From Allodiplogaster sudhausi (lineage: Eukaryota; Nematoda; Chromadorea; Rhabditida; Diplogasteridae): DNA of 64,000 nucleotides. The notes under the pieces were generated by a model. That model was not told where the DNA came from and ran no database searches. It saw only the letters and a program-made list of their open reading frames with translations. The first letter of the stretch is position 1; the number at the start of each line of letters is the position of its first letter. The stretch is from contig CALZFC010000058.1 of NCBI GenBank assembly GCA_945643635.1, forward strand, positions 1,859,001-1,923,000, written 5' to 3'. This document shows, piece by piece, positions 36,271 through 45,330 of this stretch. Position numbers and translations under genes: made by a program.

Positions 36271-38054
36271 CTCTCTAATTGTTTGACTCCTGTAATGATG
36301 ATCTGATTAGTAAACCACGGGGCAGCTGCATGCCATTCATCACGTGTCTCTCTTCACATGTCGTAGGTTGGACAGAGGAAGCAACTGGCATTCGATTCGG
36401 TGTGGGTTGGGAATGATGAGGGAGACAGAGAAAGAATGAAAGTGAGCGAGGGAGAGAGAGTTAGAGAAATAGAGGGAGAGAGAGAGAGAGAGTTGAAGAG
36501 GTGGCCTGAGGGAAAGAAGGGGAGTAATAGTGAAAACCGAGTGATCTGAATCAGTTTGGAGAAGCTTGATGCCGTGCCTGTTCGTGCTCCTTTCGCGCTT
36601 CCGGGAATTTTAATACTAAAGCGTGGCAGGAAGAAGAGAGGAGAGAGAGTTAAAGAGGAAGGAGGAAAAGAGAGAGTGTATGAGCGAGAACAGAGAGAAA
36701 GAGAGAGAGCACGCAATTTAGAAGGTGAAAGAGAGAGCGATAAAATGATTGGGTGTACTGCATACATGTATTTCTTCTTGTATACAAGAAAAAGCCTCGC
36801 GAATTGTGTGGAATAAAGCTTAGAGCAGCCGACTGACCTGGAAAGTTTGTTTATTTTTTCAGGATGCTCATAGAGGATCGTTTCAATAGTCCATGGAGCC
36901 AGCCTTCTCCTGGTTCTTCTCTTCTTTTCTCTCAATCTCCAGTTTTCACCTGCTCTTTCTCTCCTTCTATCAATCTACTCAGCATCCCGTTCTCTCTCAA
37001 TCCCTTTCAATAACGTACCTACGCGCTGTTTCTTAGTTTCTTGTTGTGCGATGGAAAGGATTTGAAGTTTCATTGTAGTTGCAAGAAAGAGGAAGCCTCA
37101 GAATTTATGAAGGAGGAAGGAAGAATTTGTCAGCGATTTCCATGGGTTGGGCATGTGAAATTGGAGGAGGGAAAGGAAGGAAATGGGGAGCGGAGCAGTG
37201 CTTCTCTTCTAAGTCTTATTGTTACCGGCCATTCGCAATTCCTGAAAAGGCACCAGACACGCAAGACCTCCTTTCTTGCACATACAGCCTGCAATTCAGG
37301 AAGTTCAATTGACATTTGATCTACAAGGTGTCTCCGTACAAGGCGAACACGAAAACATCCATGAATTTTGAATGAAAATTCAGTGATTCCAGTGTCAACA
37401 ACCACATCTCACTATTTATTTAAAGGAGTAATCCAGGGAACAATTATTTTCTCAAGTGCTACTGTAGAAGCTCGCATGTGCCAGGAGCATGGCAAAAATA
37501 TGGGAGCTGGAATCTACCTATGGCAGTTAATTCTCTACCGGTGAAAATTTGCATGACTATAATTCTGAAATGATAAGATAAAAATCGTTCAAACTTTTTG
37601 AATCTATGGTTTACGACGAGGCGAACTGATCCATACTTTAAACAACGACATATTAATTATTCACCGGAGGCCTCCTTTAAGGAATGGATATAGCGGAAAA
37701 AAGTGGCTCTATGACGAAGTAATAATTCGAAAGGAGAAGTGAAAAGAAGCTATGTATGGTGTAAAGCGAATGGAAAAAAAGATAGCCAAAAATGAATCAC
37801 TCTGCTTTTCACCTTCGCCTTCTCTGAATATCAGATGAAGAGAGGAGAGAGAAGCCGTGCTGAGAGAGCTAGAGAAAAAGAAAAAGAGGAAAAGAGAGAG
37901 AGAGAGAGAGGTACAGAAAATGAATTAGTAAGAAGGAGGGATTCCCTTTCCCATTTCAACAAAGCGGTCAGCCCTCGCACGCATCCCTCCGAATACAACG
38001 CCGAAGGGAGAGGAAATGACCGACGGTCAGGGAAAGATGTTGAGAGTGCGAGAG

Positions 38055-38235
38055 GGAGGAGAGGGTGAATAAGAAAGAAAGGAGTGAGAGGGAGGAGAGC
38101 GTGAGTAAGAGAGAAACGAGCGAGAGGGGGGAGAGGGTGAGTAAGAGAGAAAGGAGCGAGAGGGAGGAGAGGGTGAGTAAGAGAGAAAGGAGCGAGAGGG
38201 AGAAGAGGGTGAGTAAGAGAGAAAGGAGCGAGGGG
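38055..38235. repeat. GA-rich tandem repeat, about 37 bp unit
   Basis: Five near-identical units containing GAGTAAGAGAGAAAGGAGCG and GAGAGGGAGGAGAGGGT. The Ser/Arg reading frames across it arise from the repeat. Confidence 0.75.
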
Positions 38236-38426
38236 GAGATGGACTGAACGAGAGAGAGAGAGAGAGAGAGAGATTCTGGCGCCGCATGGAGTGTGACGTC
38301 TGTTTACTCGGTTGCTCCTCCACCTGTATTCCCTCTACGCCCAGCAAGCATCCGCTCTCCTTATCGTTTCTCTGTCTCTATCTCTCAATCCCTCTTCTCT
38401 CTCTCACTCACCCTCTTTCTCCCTAG

Positions 38427-39696
38427 CTGTCAACACGCCACAAGTCAACACCGACCCCAAAGTCCTCGACTCTCCGTGTCTGCAAGCTGCGGTGGATGAT
38501 ACGCCAGAGGGAGAGGGGGAGAGGGACGCAGAACATTGTTAGAGCAGACGTGACCTGATTTTTCGTCACATGATTTTTCGTCACCTGATTATTCGTCACA
38601 TTTTTTTTGATTTTTCGTCACATGATTTTTCGTCACCTGATTTTTCGTCACATGATTTTTCGTCACCTGATTATTCGTCACATGATTTTTCGTCACATTT
38701 TCCCACAGATTTATGATTTTTCGTCACATTTTCAGATTTGTGCAATAAAACCGAATAAAATGTGTGGATAACGTTTTGTATGTGTTTAATACCATTTATT
38801 ACCCTGAACACACTGAAAAGTAATGAATAGCCTGATTTAAAAAAAAACATGTCCTGGCTTAGCAAAGTGGTTTTAAGAGTTATACATGATTTAAAAAACC
38901 GTGAGATATAGGGAGAGAAAAAGGAAAAGACTTATTTGGCTGATGGATCAACAATATTTGCCGAACTTTTACACTACAAGGTGTATTGATATATTATATT
39001 AAATTCATAAGTTACATTTAATGGGTGAACGAGATTCTTCAAGATGATTATTCATGCATGGGATTCCGTCTTGTGTGAGCTAAAAAGTGTTCCCTGTTTA
39101 AATGAATAGTTAACAAATGTAACTTATGAATTTAATATAATATATCAATACACCTTGTAGTGTAAAAGTTCGGCAAATATTGTTGATCCATCAGCCAAAT
39201 AAGCCTCTTCCTTTTTCTCTCCCTATATCTCACGGTTTTTTTTAAATCATGTATAACTCTTAAAACCACTTTGCTAAGCCAGGACATGTTTGTTTTTTTT
39301 AATCAGGCTATTCATTACTTTTCAGTGTGTTCAGTGTAATAAATGGTATTAAACACATACAAAACGTTATCCACACATTTTATTCGGTTTTATTGCACAA
39401 ATCTGAAAATGTGACGAAAAATCATAAATCTGTGGGAAAATGTGACGAAAAATCATGTGACGAATAATCAGGTGACGAAAAATCATGTGACGAAAAATCA
39501 GGTGACGAAAAATCATGGAACCCGTGCAAGCAGAGAGAGAAAGGGACGGAGGGAAAGAATAAGAGGGAGAGAAGCAGAAGGAGGAGTTGAGAGATCTCCA
39601 GCTGGCCACCACAGCCCACCCGCTCTATTTCATCAAGGATGAATTGAGTCAAAAATGAATAAGAATCTCTCATCCTCTCTCTCCCTCTCTCTCTCA

Positions 39697-39728
<32 letters not shown>

Positions 39729-39966
39729 ATCTCTGCCCACAAGACCAAAACAGCGTGTGTCTGCATGGCTGCCCCTGACGGGCTACCTTCCTGCTGACCA
39801 TTTGCAGGCAGCTTCTGACTTCCCCCTCCCCTTCCATTCACACCTTCCCATTCCTCACTTCCTCCTAACCTCAGGGATGGATTAAGTTTTCTCATTCTCG
39901 CTCCCTCTGCTCAGCATGAGCAATGAAGAGTCGGTTCCTTCATTCCAGAGGGTTCACTGGTCGTAA
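38427..39966 (+). other. Unresolved exon-like pieces around the fold-back element
   Basis: Three plus-strand open pieces look more coding-like than their surroundings. 38427-38542 follows CTCCCTAG and contains NTPQVNTDPKVLDS, ending in TAG. A frame around 39567-39658 contains EELRDLQLATTAHPLYFIKD. A possible terminal exon at 39915-39966 follows CTCTGCTCAG and ends HWS and TAA, with AATAAA at 39973-39978. No product is recognised and phases could not be chained, so this is at most a partial or broken gene. Confidence 0.2.
38550..39516. mobile_element. Fold-back element with 15-bp tandem repeats in long inverted arms
   Basis: Two inverted arms of about 400-470 bp (38550-39019 and 39115-39516) flank a 95-bp loop (39020-39114). 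The outer parts of both arms consist of 15-bp tandem units of the form TGATTTTTCGTCACC/A, about nine in the left arm and about six in the right. The inner parts are near-identical unique sequence (for example AAATTCATAAGTTACATTT and its complement). This is the architecture of a fold-back or MITE-like DNA element. No transposase frame is present and no clear target duplication was identified. Confidence 0.85.
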
Positions 39967-40142
39967 AGTGACAATAAAGAGTGAGGAGAGCGGGGAGGGA
40001 AGAGAGTCGATTCCCTCAGGGCCCCCTTTTTTGGACCGCTTCATCCAATTCTTTTGTTTATTTTTGGATCCATGGCGACACTTTAATGAGATATAGAGAG
40101 ATATGTCACTTTAGAGCTATCAAGGATGCGAAACGTTCGATG

Positions 40143-40147
40143 AAATG
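40143..40147. repeat. Target site duplication, left (AAATG)
   Basis: Five bases directly before the TG of the left LTR, matched by 44891-44895 directly after the CA of the right LTR. Confidence 0.85.
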
Positions 40148-41091
40148 TGTTCGCACCATTGCGAATGACCGCATGTTTAGTCCACATTAATTGTATTTTG
40201 TATCTCCCGCCCCTTGTATAGCGGTGTAAGACCAATCTGCGCGTTGCGGTCGCGGAGCGGTTGACCTCTCCCTCGCCTACGTGTCACGCTAGGCCTATCC
40301 CGTCCCTGCCACCTCATTGTTAGCGTCCTTCTTCTTCGGGCCGGCAGGGCCTCTACTCTCCTCTTCATTTCTTAATTACTTGTCATTGCTTTGTCATGTG
40401 TTAAGGGAAGTTGCTATAACTTTCCCTTATTATTATTACCGATGTATTGATATGGGCCTCCGGCAATCCTTTATGCGGTGCTGGCTTCTTAGCCAGTTTT
40501 GTGCATACTTGATGTATTATATGTAATTTCATCATACTTCGTCATATATGCTTTTCTCTTCATATATGCTTTTCCTCTTTCTTTCTCTCTTTCTCTTACT
40601 CTCTTCTCTTTCTCCTCGGCGTCGTTGTCATGCTTGCGCGTAAGCCCATCCCGCCCTCTGACGGCTTTCTACCGTGCTTTAAGGGTTTGGCGGCCAAGCT
40701 TGGCGCCTCCGTGGTGGTCCGCCTCCACAACCTCTTCTCTTCTCCTTTCTTCTTCTCTCTTCAAGAACTTCTCATTCTTCTCTCTTTCTTCTCTCGAAGA
40801 TCCTTCTTCTCCCACATCCTCAAGAACCCCTCTTCCAACTCTCTTCCTTCTCAATCTCCACATCTCTCTCCCTCGCTCTCATCTCCACCAATCGATACGT
40901 CACCTAGCTAAGATAGCAATCTCGTAATCCTCCGATCAATCCAAGGTTTATGTATTAATTCTTGTAATAAATTTGTTTATTTACTCGAGTTGAGTTCCAT
41001 ACAAAGCTTTATTAAAGGAGTCAGAGTCATTTAGAAGAACCCCTTTGCTTGGCCCTGTCATTCAGATCACGGCAGGGCCATCTTCTAAACA
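40148..41091 (+). repeat. 5' LTR
   Basis: 944 bp, TG...CA termini. AATAAA at 40966-40971 is a candidate polyadenylation signal. Every segment compared by eye with 43947-44890 was identical. Confidence 0.93.
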
Positions 41092-43967
41092 TGGTGCGTC
41101 GGCTTCATCGACGCCCGGGTGCGGAACTGGCAGGCGAGCGCGTCCATCTCACCGACACCGACAACTCACGCGCAGACGAGCGCGTCCAGCCCAAGACAAC
41201 CGACGACTCGAGAGGAGAGATGCAAATGGGGCCCGAGTGCCCCAAGATGAGGACCAGGCCCGAGAGCCTGATGAATAGGCCCGAGTGCCTGAGGACCAGG
41301 CCCGTGAGCCTGAAGAATAGGCCCGAGAGCCTGATGAATAGGCCCGAGTGCCTGAGGACCAGGCCCGTGAGCCTGAAGAATAGGCCCGAGAGCCTGATGA
41401 TGATTCGGCCCGTGAGCCAGAGGACCAGGCCCGAGAGCCTGATGTCGACGGGGCCCGAGTGCCCCAGGAAGTCCGACTTCCCCCACCTCGAGAAGGTGGA
41501 AGAGCCCGAGAGCTGCGAAGGAGAGGATGACGACATCGAAGATGAAGAGAAGTGGCTAAGGAAAGCCGCTCTTCTCTATCCTCCCCCACCGAAGCAGCAG
41601 CCAGTCGTCAGTGAAGACGACACAGAGGAAGATGAAGAGAAGAGATGGAAGAGAGCAGCTCTCTTGTACCCTCCTCCGCCCGTGCACAACTCGCTGAGAG
41701 TGGCACAACGACTACAGTACTCGCAGCAAGAAGCGAGTGGTGCTCTGCACCAACGACCGGAGAGGAGGGAAGAGAGAAGACATCTGCCGACATCTCCACA
41801 CAGATCGATGAGGAGTCTGCAAGAAGCACTCGCCTCTCGCCACCGACTCCAAGAGGAATCGGAGGAAGATCTGCAGTGGAGAGGAGAGCGGATCGAGCAG
41901 CGGCAACATCTCCATGGGCGACGGAGCGAGCGACCCGGCAGACAAGGCCAAGATCGCCAGCCGGATGCTGCACAGACTGCAGCACGAGAGGAGCAGCAAC
42001 GACCACCACGGAGGACACAGCCAAGGCCGCGTGGAGCAGCACAACTGCATCTGCAGCAACCACCGGCCAGAGAAGCGGCAGAGGAGCCGCAACCGAGGAC
42101 TCTCCGGAGTCAACCCGGCCCGCGTGGAGCAGCACAACTGCATCTGCAGCAACCACCGGCCAGAGAAGCGGCAGAGGAGCCGCAACCGAGGACTCTCCGG
42201 AGTCAACCCGGCCCGCGTGGAGCAGCACAACTGCATCTGCAGCAACCACCGGCCAGAGAAGCGGCAGGTGAGCCGCCACCGAGGACTCATCTGAGTCAAG
42301 CAGACCCTTGTGGAGCAGCATCGACCGACCACCGGCTGGATCAGTGGCGGAATGGACCACCGGCCGGAGAAGTGGCGGACGAGCAAGGGAATCAACACGG
42401 AGCAAGTGGAGCAGCTCATCGACAAGTGCACCACCCATCAAGAGAGGCCCTAGTGATCGATTCACTGAGGGCACCCGCACTGGACAAGGATCACGGATGC
42501 ACCAACGGAGAAGAGCGCATTCCTGCAGCTGCACCGACAGCAGCGACCGAACAGGATGCAAATGAGAGCTTACCCAGCGAGGAAGCACCCAAGCCCGGTC
42601 ACACTCAACACCGGCAACTCTTCCGGCAGAAGCCACAGCAGCAGTCTTGGCCTGCGGAACCCCAGCAGTCTTTCAAGAAGATCGACGACTACACCCACTC
42701 CCAGCATCCACCACATCCCCTCCAGCAGCAGAAGCCGAAGCATCCATCCCGGCACAGAGACAACCAGCAGTCATCGACAAGGAGCAACGATGACTCTTCT
42801 CACCACCAGCCACCCTCACAACAACTCCAGCGGAAGCAACGGCTTCCATATACATCTCCATCTCTACACACGGACAACCAGCAGTCATCGCGAAGAAGCA
42901 GCGACGACTCTTCCCACCACCAGCCACCCTCACAACCATTCCAGCAGAAGCCGAAGACGACATCCCGGCTCACAGAAGAGCAGCAGTCCAGAGTCAACCG
43001 GAAGGAGAAGGATCCCAGTGTCCCTCCTGGCTCCTTTCCGCACAATGACGACGTCTGCACACACAACCGGACTTCCCAGCAGTCTTTCCAGCGGCCGCAG
43101 ATCAAGCCTAAGCCCGCACAGAAGACGACGAGAAACCACGGAGGAGCAGACTCTTCGCGTGCCTCCATCTCGCTCGTCCCCTCGCACATCTCTTCATCGG
43201 AAGACAACAAGAGCAGCAGCACCAAGGCCAGCAGTCCCGGCAGGAACAAGAACCGAGTCCGCGGACGGCCGCAGCAATCGACGCACCAGAAGCATCAGAA
43301 CAACTGGCAGGCCGTCGACCGCTCCTCTTCCAAGATTCCTCCCATCGATGTCCCTTCCGCATCCTCCAACGACTTTGGCAAGTCGACCACGAAGGGCCAC
43401 GGCAGGAAGAAGTCACTCACCAGCAAGGTGAAACACCCCGGCGAGTCGGACAAGGCCCACTTCCCTCGGGCCGCTGCAGGGTCACTAGGCGCGATGCCTG
43501 TGATGACTTCCACATACTGTACCTACCGTACTCACCACCACAACAACTCCATTCCTGCAATGTTCTCCAGCTACATGATGTTCTTGGAGTTTGTCATTCT
43601 GTTCTCTCTCTCTCTTCACTCTGCAATTCGATTGCTTTTGTGTTCTCGACGAGTCCTGGAGAAGAAGCAAAGCCTTCTGTGCCAGAGAAGTCGGGCGATC
43701 GCTTCTTTCCGCAACAGTGATGATTTCCAGCCACGATTCCCACCTGAGAAAGAACAACTCCATCCATCCATCCAGCTCTCCTGCTTTCTACAACAACTAC
43801 CCGAGTCAAGTTCATCCGAGTCGAGAACTGCCGTATCAAGAGCTACCGTACCGAGAGCAGCCAAGCAAGGACAACTGCAACAAGGAAGTCAGCCCTTACC
43901 CCTTTCATGTTCTTCCTTCCTCCTTTTTCTTTTCCTTTGGCGGCAGTGTTCGCACCATTGCGAATGA
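41091..43967 (+). CDS. 958-residue ORF spanning the whole interior of the LTR element
   Basis: The ATG begins at the last base of the left LTR (MVRRLHRRPGAEL) and the TGA lies 21 bp inside the right LTR, so the frame covers the entire interior. The protein is low-complexity and charged. It has a 21-codon tandem repeat (RPESLMNRPECLRTR type, 63-bp period near 41271-41400), then a duplicated acidic block ending KAALLYPPPP (near 41550 and 41650), then three 31-residue repeats (93-bp period from 42031, containing GAAQLHLQQPPAREAA). A Ser/Gln/His-rich region follows, and a hydrophobic stretch lies near 43555-43640. No gag zinc knuckle or pol domain is recognised. Other frames are also fairly open because of the repeats, so coding status rests mainly on the frame's length. 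Confidence 0.6.
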   Translation: MVRRLHRRPGAELAGERVHLTDTDNSRADERVQPKTTDDSRGEMQMGPECPKMRTRPESLMNRPECLRTRPVSLKNRPESLMNRPECLRTRPVSLKNRPESLMMIRPVSQRTRPESLMSTGPECPRKSDFPHLEKVEEPESCEGEDDDIEDEEKWLRKAALLYPPPPKQQPVVSEDDTEEDEEKRWKRAALLYPPPPVHNSLRVAQRLQYSQQEASGALHQRPERREERRHLPTSPHRSMRSLQEALASRHRLQEESEEDLQWRGERIEQRQHLHGRRSERPGRQGQDRQPDAAQTAAREEQQRPPRRTQPRPRGAAQLHLQQPPAREAAEEPQPRTLRSQPGPRGAAQLHLQQPPAREAAEEPQPRTLRSQPGPRGAAQLHLQQPPAREAAGEPPPRTHLSQADPCGAASTDHRLDQWRNGPPAGEVADEQGNQHGASGAAHRQVHHPSREALVIDSLRAPALDKDHGCTNGEERIPAAAPTAATEQDANESLPSEEAPKPGHTQHRQLFRQKPQQQSWPAEPQQSFKKIDDYTHSQHPPHPLQQQKPKHPSRHRDNQQSSTRSNDDSSHHQPPSQQLQRKQRLPYTSPSLHTDNQQSSRRSSDDSSHHQPPSQPFQQKPKTTSRLTEEQQSRVNRKEKDPSVPPGSFPHNDDVCTHNRTSQQSFQRPQIKPKPAQKTTRNHGGADSSRASISLVPSHISSSEDNKSSSTKASSPGRNKNRVRGRPQQSTHQKHQNNWQAVDRSSSKIPPIDVPSASSNDFGKSTTKGHGRKKSLTSKVKHPGESDKAHFPRAAAGSLGAMPVMTSTYCTYRTHHHNNSIPAMFSSYMMFLEFVILFSLSLHSAIRLLLCSRRVLEKKQSLLCQRSRAIASFRNSDDFQPRFPPEKEQLHPSIQLSCFLQQLPESSSSESRTAVSRATVPRAAKQGQLQQGSQPLPLSCSSFLLFLFLWRQCSHHCE
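42028..42275. repeat. Three 93-bp tandem repeats in the element ORF
   Basis: GTGGAGCAGCACAACTGCAT starts at 42031, 42124 and 42217. A period of 31 codons preserves the frame. Confidence 0.9.
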
Positions 43968-44890
43968 CCGCATGTTTAGTCCACATTAATTGTATTTTGT
44001 ATCTCCCGCCCCTTGTATAGCGGTGTAAGACCAATCTGCGCGTTGCGGTCGCGGAGCGGTTGACCTCTCCCTCGCCTACGTGTCACGCTAGGCCTATCCC
44101 GTCCCTGCCACCTCATTGTTAGCGTCCTTCTTCTTCGGGCCGGCAGGGCCTCTACTCTCCTCTTCATTTCTTAATTACTTGTCATTGCTTTGTCATGTGT
44201 TAAGGGAAGTTGCTATAACTTTCCCTTATTATTATTACCGATGTATTGATATGGGCCTCCGGCAATCCTTTATGCGGTGCTGGCTTCTTAGCCAGTTTTG
44301 TGCATACTTGATGTATTATATGTAATTTCATCATACTTCGTCATATATGCTTTTCTCTTCATATATGCTTTTCCTCTTTCTTTCTCTCTTTCTCTTACTC
44401 TCTTCTCTTTCTCCTCGGCGTCGTTGTCATGCTTGCGCGTAAGCCCATCCCGCCCTCTGACGGCTTTCTACCGTGCTTTAAGGGTTTGGCGGCCAAGCTT
44501 GGCGCCTCCGTGGTGGTCCGCCTCCACAACCTCTTCTCTTCTCCTTTCTTCTTCTCTCTTCAAGAACTTCTCATTCTTCTCTCTTTCTTCTCTCGAAGAT
44601 CCTTCTTCTCCCACATCCTCAAGAACCCCTCTTCCAACTCTCTTCCTTCTCAATCTCCACATCTCTCTCCCTCGCTCTCATCTCCACCAATCGATACGTC
44701 ACCTAGCTAAGATAGCAATCTCGTAATCCTCCGATCAATCCAAGGTTTATGTATTAATTCTTGTAATAAATTTGTTTATTTACTCGAGTTGAGTTCCATA
44801 CAAAGCTTTATTAAAGGAGTCAGAGTCATTTAGAAGAACCCCTTTGCTTGGCCCTGTCATTCAGATCACGGCAGGGCCATCTTCTAAACA
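43947..44890 (+). repeat. 3' LTR
   Basis: 944 bp, same length as the left LTR. AATAAA at 44765-44770. Confidence 0.93.
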
Positions 44891-44895
44891 AAATG
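44891..44895. repeat. Target site duplication, right (AAATG)
   Basis: Matches 40143-40147. Confidence 0.85.
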
Positions 44896-45330
44896 CATTT
44901 AAATTCAAAATTGAAAAATGTCATAATCGCAAGATGAAATAATGTGAAATTCCTGCTAGGTAAGCGACTAAATAGTCAAATTTTGTTTGTAGGAATCATT
45001 TTGACAAGAACATACTTTTGCAAGCGATTAAGGAATATGAATCAATTTAGCACATACACATGCTATTTATACGAATATTGTAATAACCCATAATTTTTGG
45101 AACAAGATTTGAACGAAAATTTTCCTGCATGGCCCAAATTCTAGATGGTAAGAGTAAATAAGTAAAATGAGATCACATAAATATGCATAACCACGGAGCA
45201 ATTGAATGAAATGCAAGACATAAAGAAGATGAGGGAGACATAGGCAGCGAAGGGGAATAAGAAGAGAGAGAAAGAGGGTGAGAGGGGGCAGCAGAGAGAG
45301 AGAGAGAGACAGAGAGAGAGAGAAAGAAGA

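Larger units (their letters stand above)
30547..38426. other. Gene-poor region dominated by GA/CT microsatellites
   Basis: Nearly 8 kb with many GA or CT tracts (for example 31010-31115, 31440-31510, 32270-32305, 32910-32956, 33892-34020, 34480-34560, 34680-34720, 34800-34828, 36140-36270). The long Ser/Leu-rich minus-strand frames (up to 268 codons at 30769-31575) are repeat translations and not genes. A few unique islands have open frames (near 33010-33150 and 35400-35560) but give no recognisable protein. It could be intergenic DNA or a large intron. Confidence 0.5.
40148..44890 (+). mobile_element. Complete non-autonomous LTR retroelement
   Basis: Two 944-bp direct repeats (40148-41091 and 43947-44890), each starting TGTTCGCACC and ending TTCTAAACA, flank a 2855-bp interior. 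A 5-bp target duplication AAATG lies outside. No RT, RNase H, integrase or protease motif is seen in any frame; the interior is one long open frame. TGG follows the left LTR directly (TGGTGCGTCGGCTTCATC), as expected of a tRNA primer site, but the tRNA was not identified. A purine tract before the right LTR is not evident; the sequence there is pyrimidine-rich. AATAAA at the same LTR offset supports plus orientation. Replication would need enzymes from another element. Confidence 0.92.

Noticed and set aside
38560..38700. Possible CRISPR-like array (15-bp repeats)
   Set aside because: Repeats are contiguous without spacers and mirrored in an inverted arm, in a eukaryotic genome; this is a fold-back element.
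41608..42636. 342-codon minus-strand frame inside the LTR element
   Set aside because: It is the antisense shadow of GC-rich in-frame repeats, and the orientation indicated by the LTR polyadenylation signal is plus.
42556..43431. 291-codon plus-strand frame in the LTR element
   Set aside because: It overlaps the 958-codon frame, has no start context or motif, and is explained by Ser/Arg-rich repetitive codons.
43920..43946. Polypurine tract before the 3' LTR
   Set aside because: The sequence is pyrimidine-rich in the plus orientation. A minus orientation was considered but lacks a purine tract at the other LTR as well, and AATAAA fits plus.
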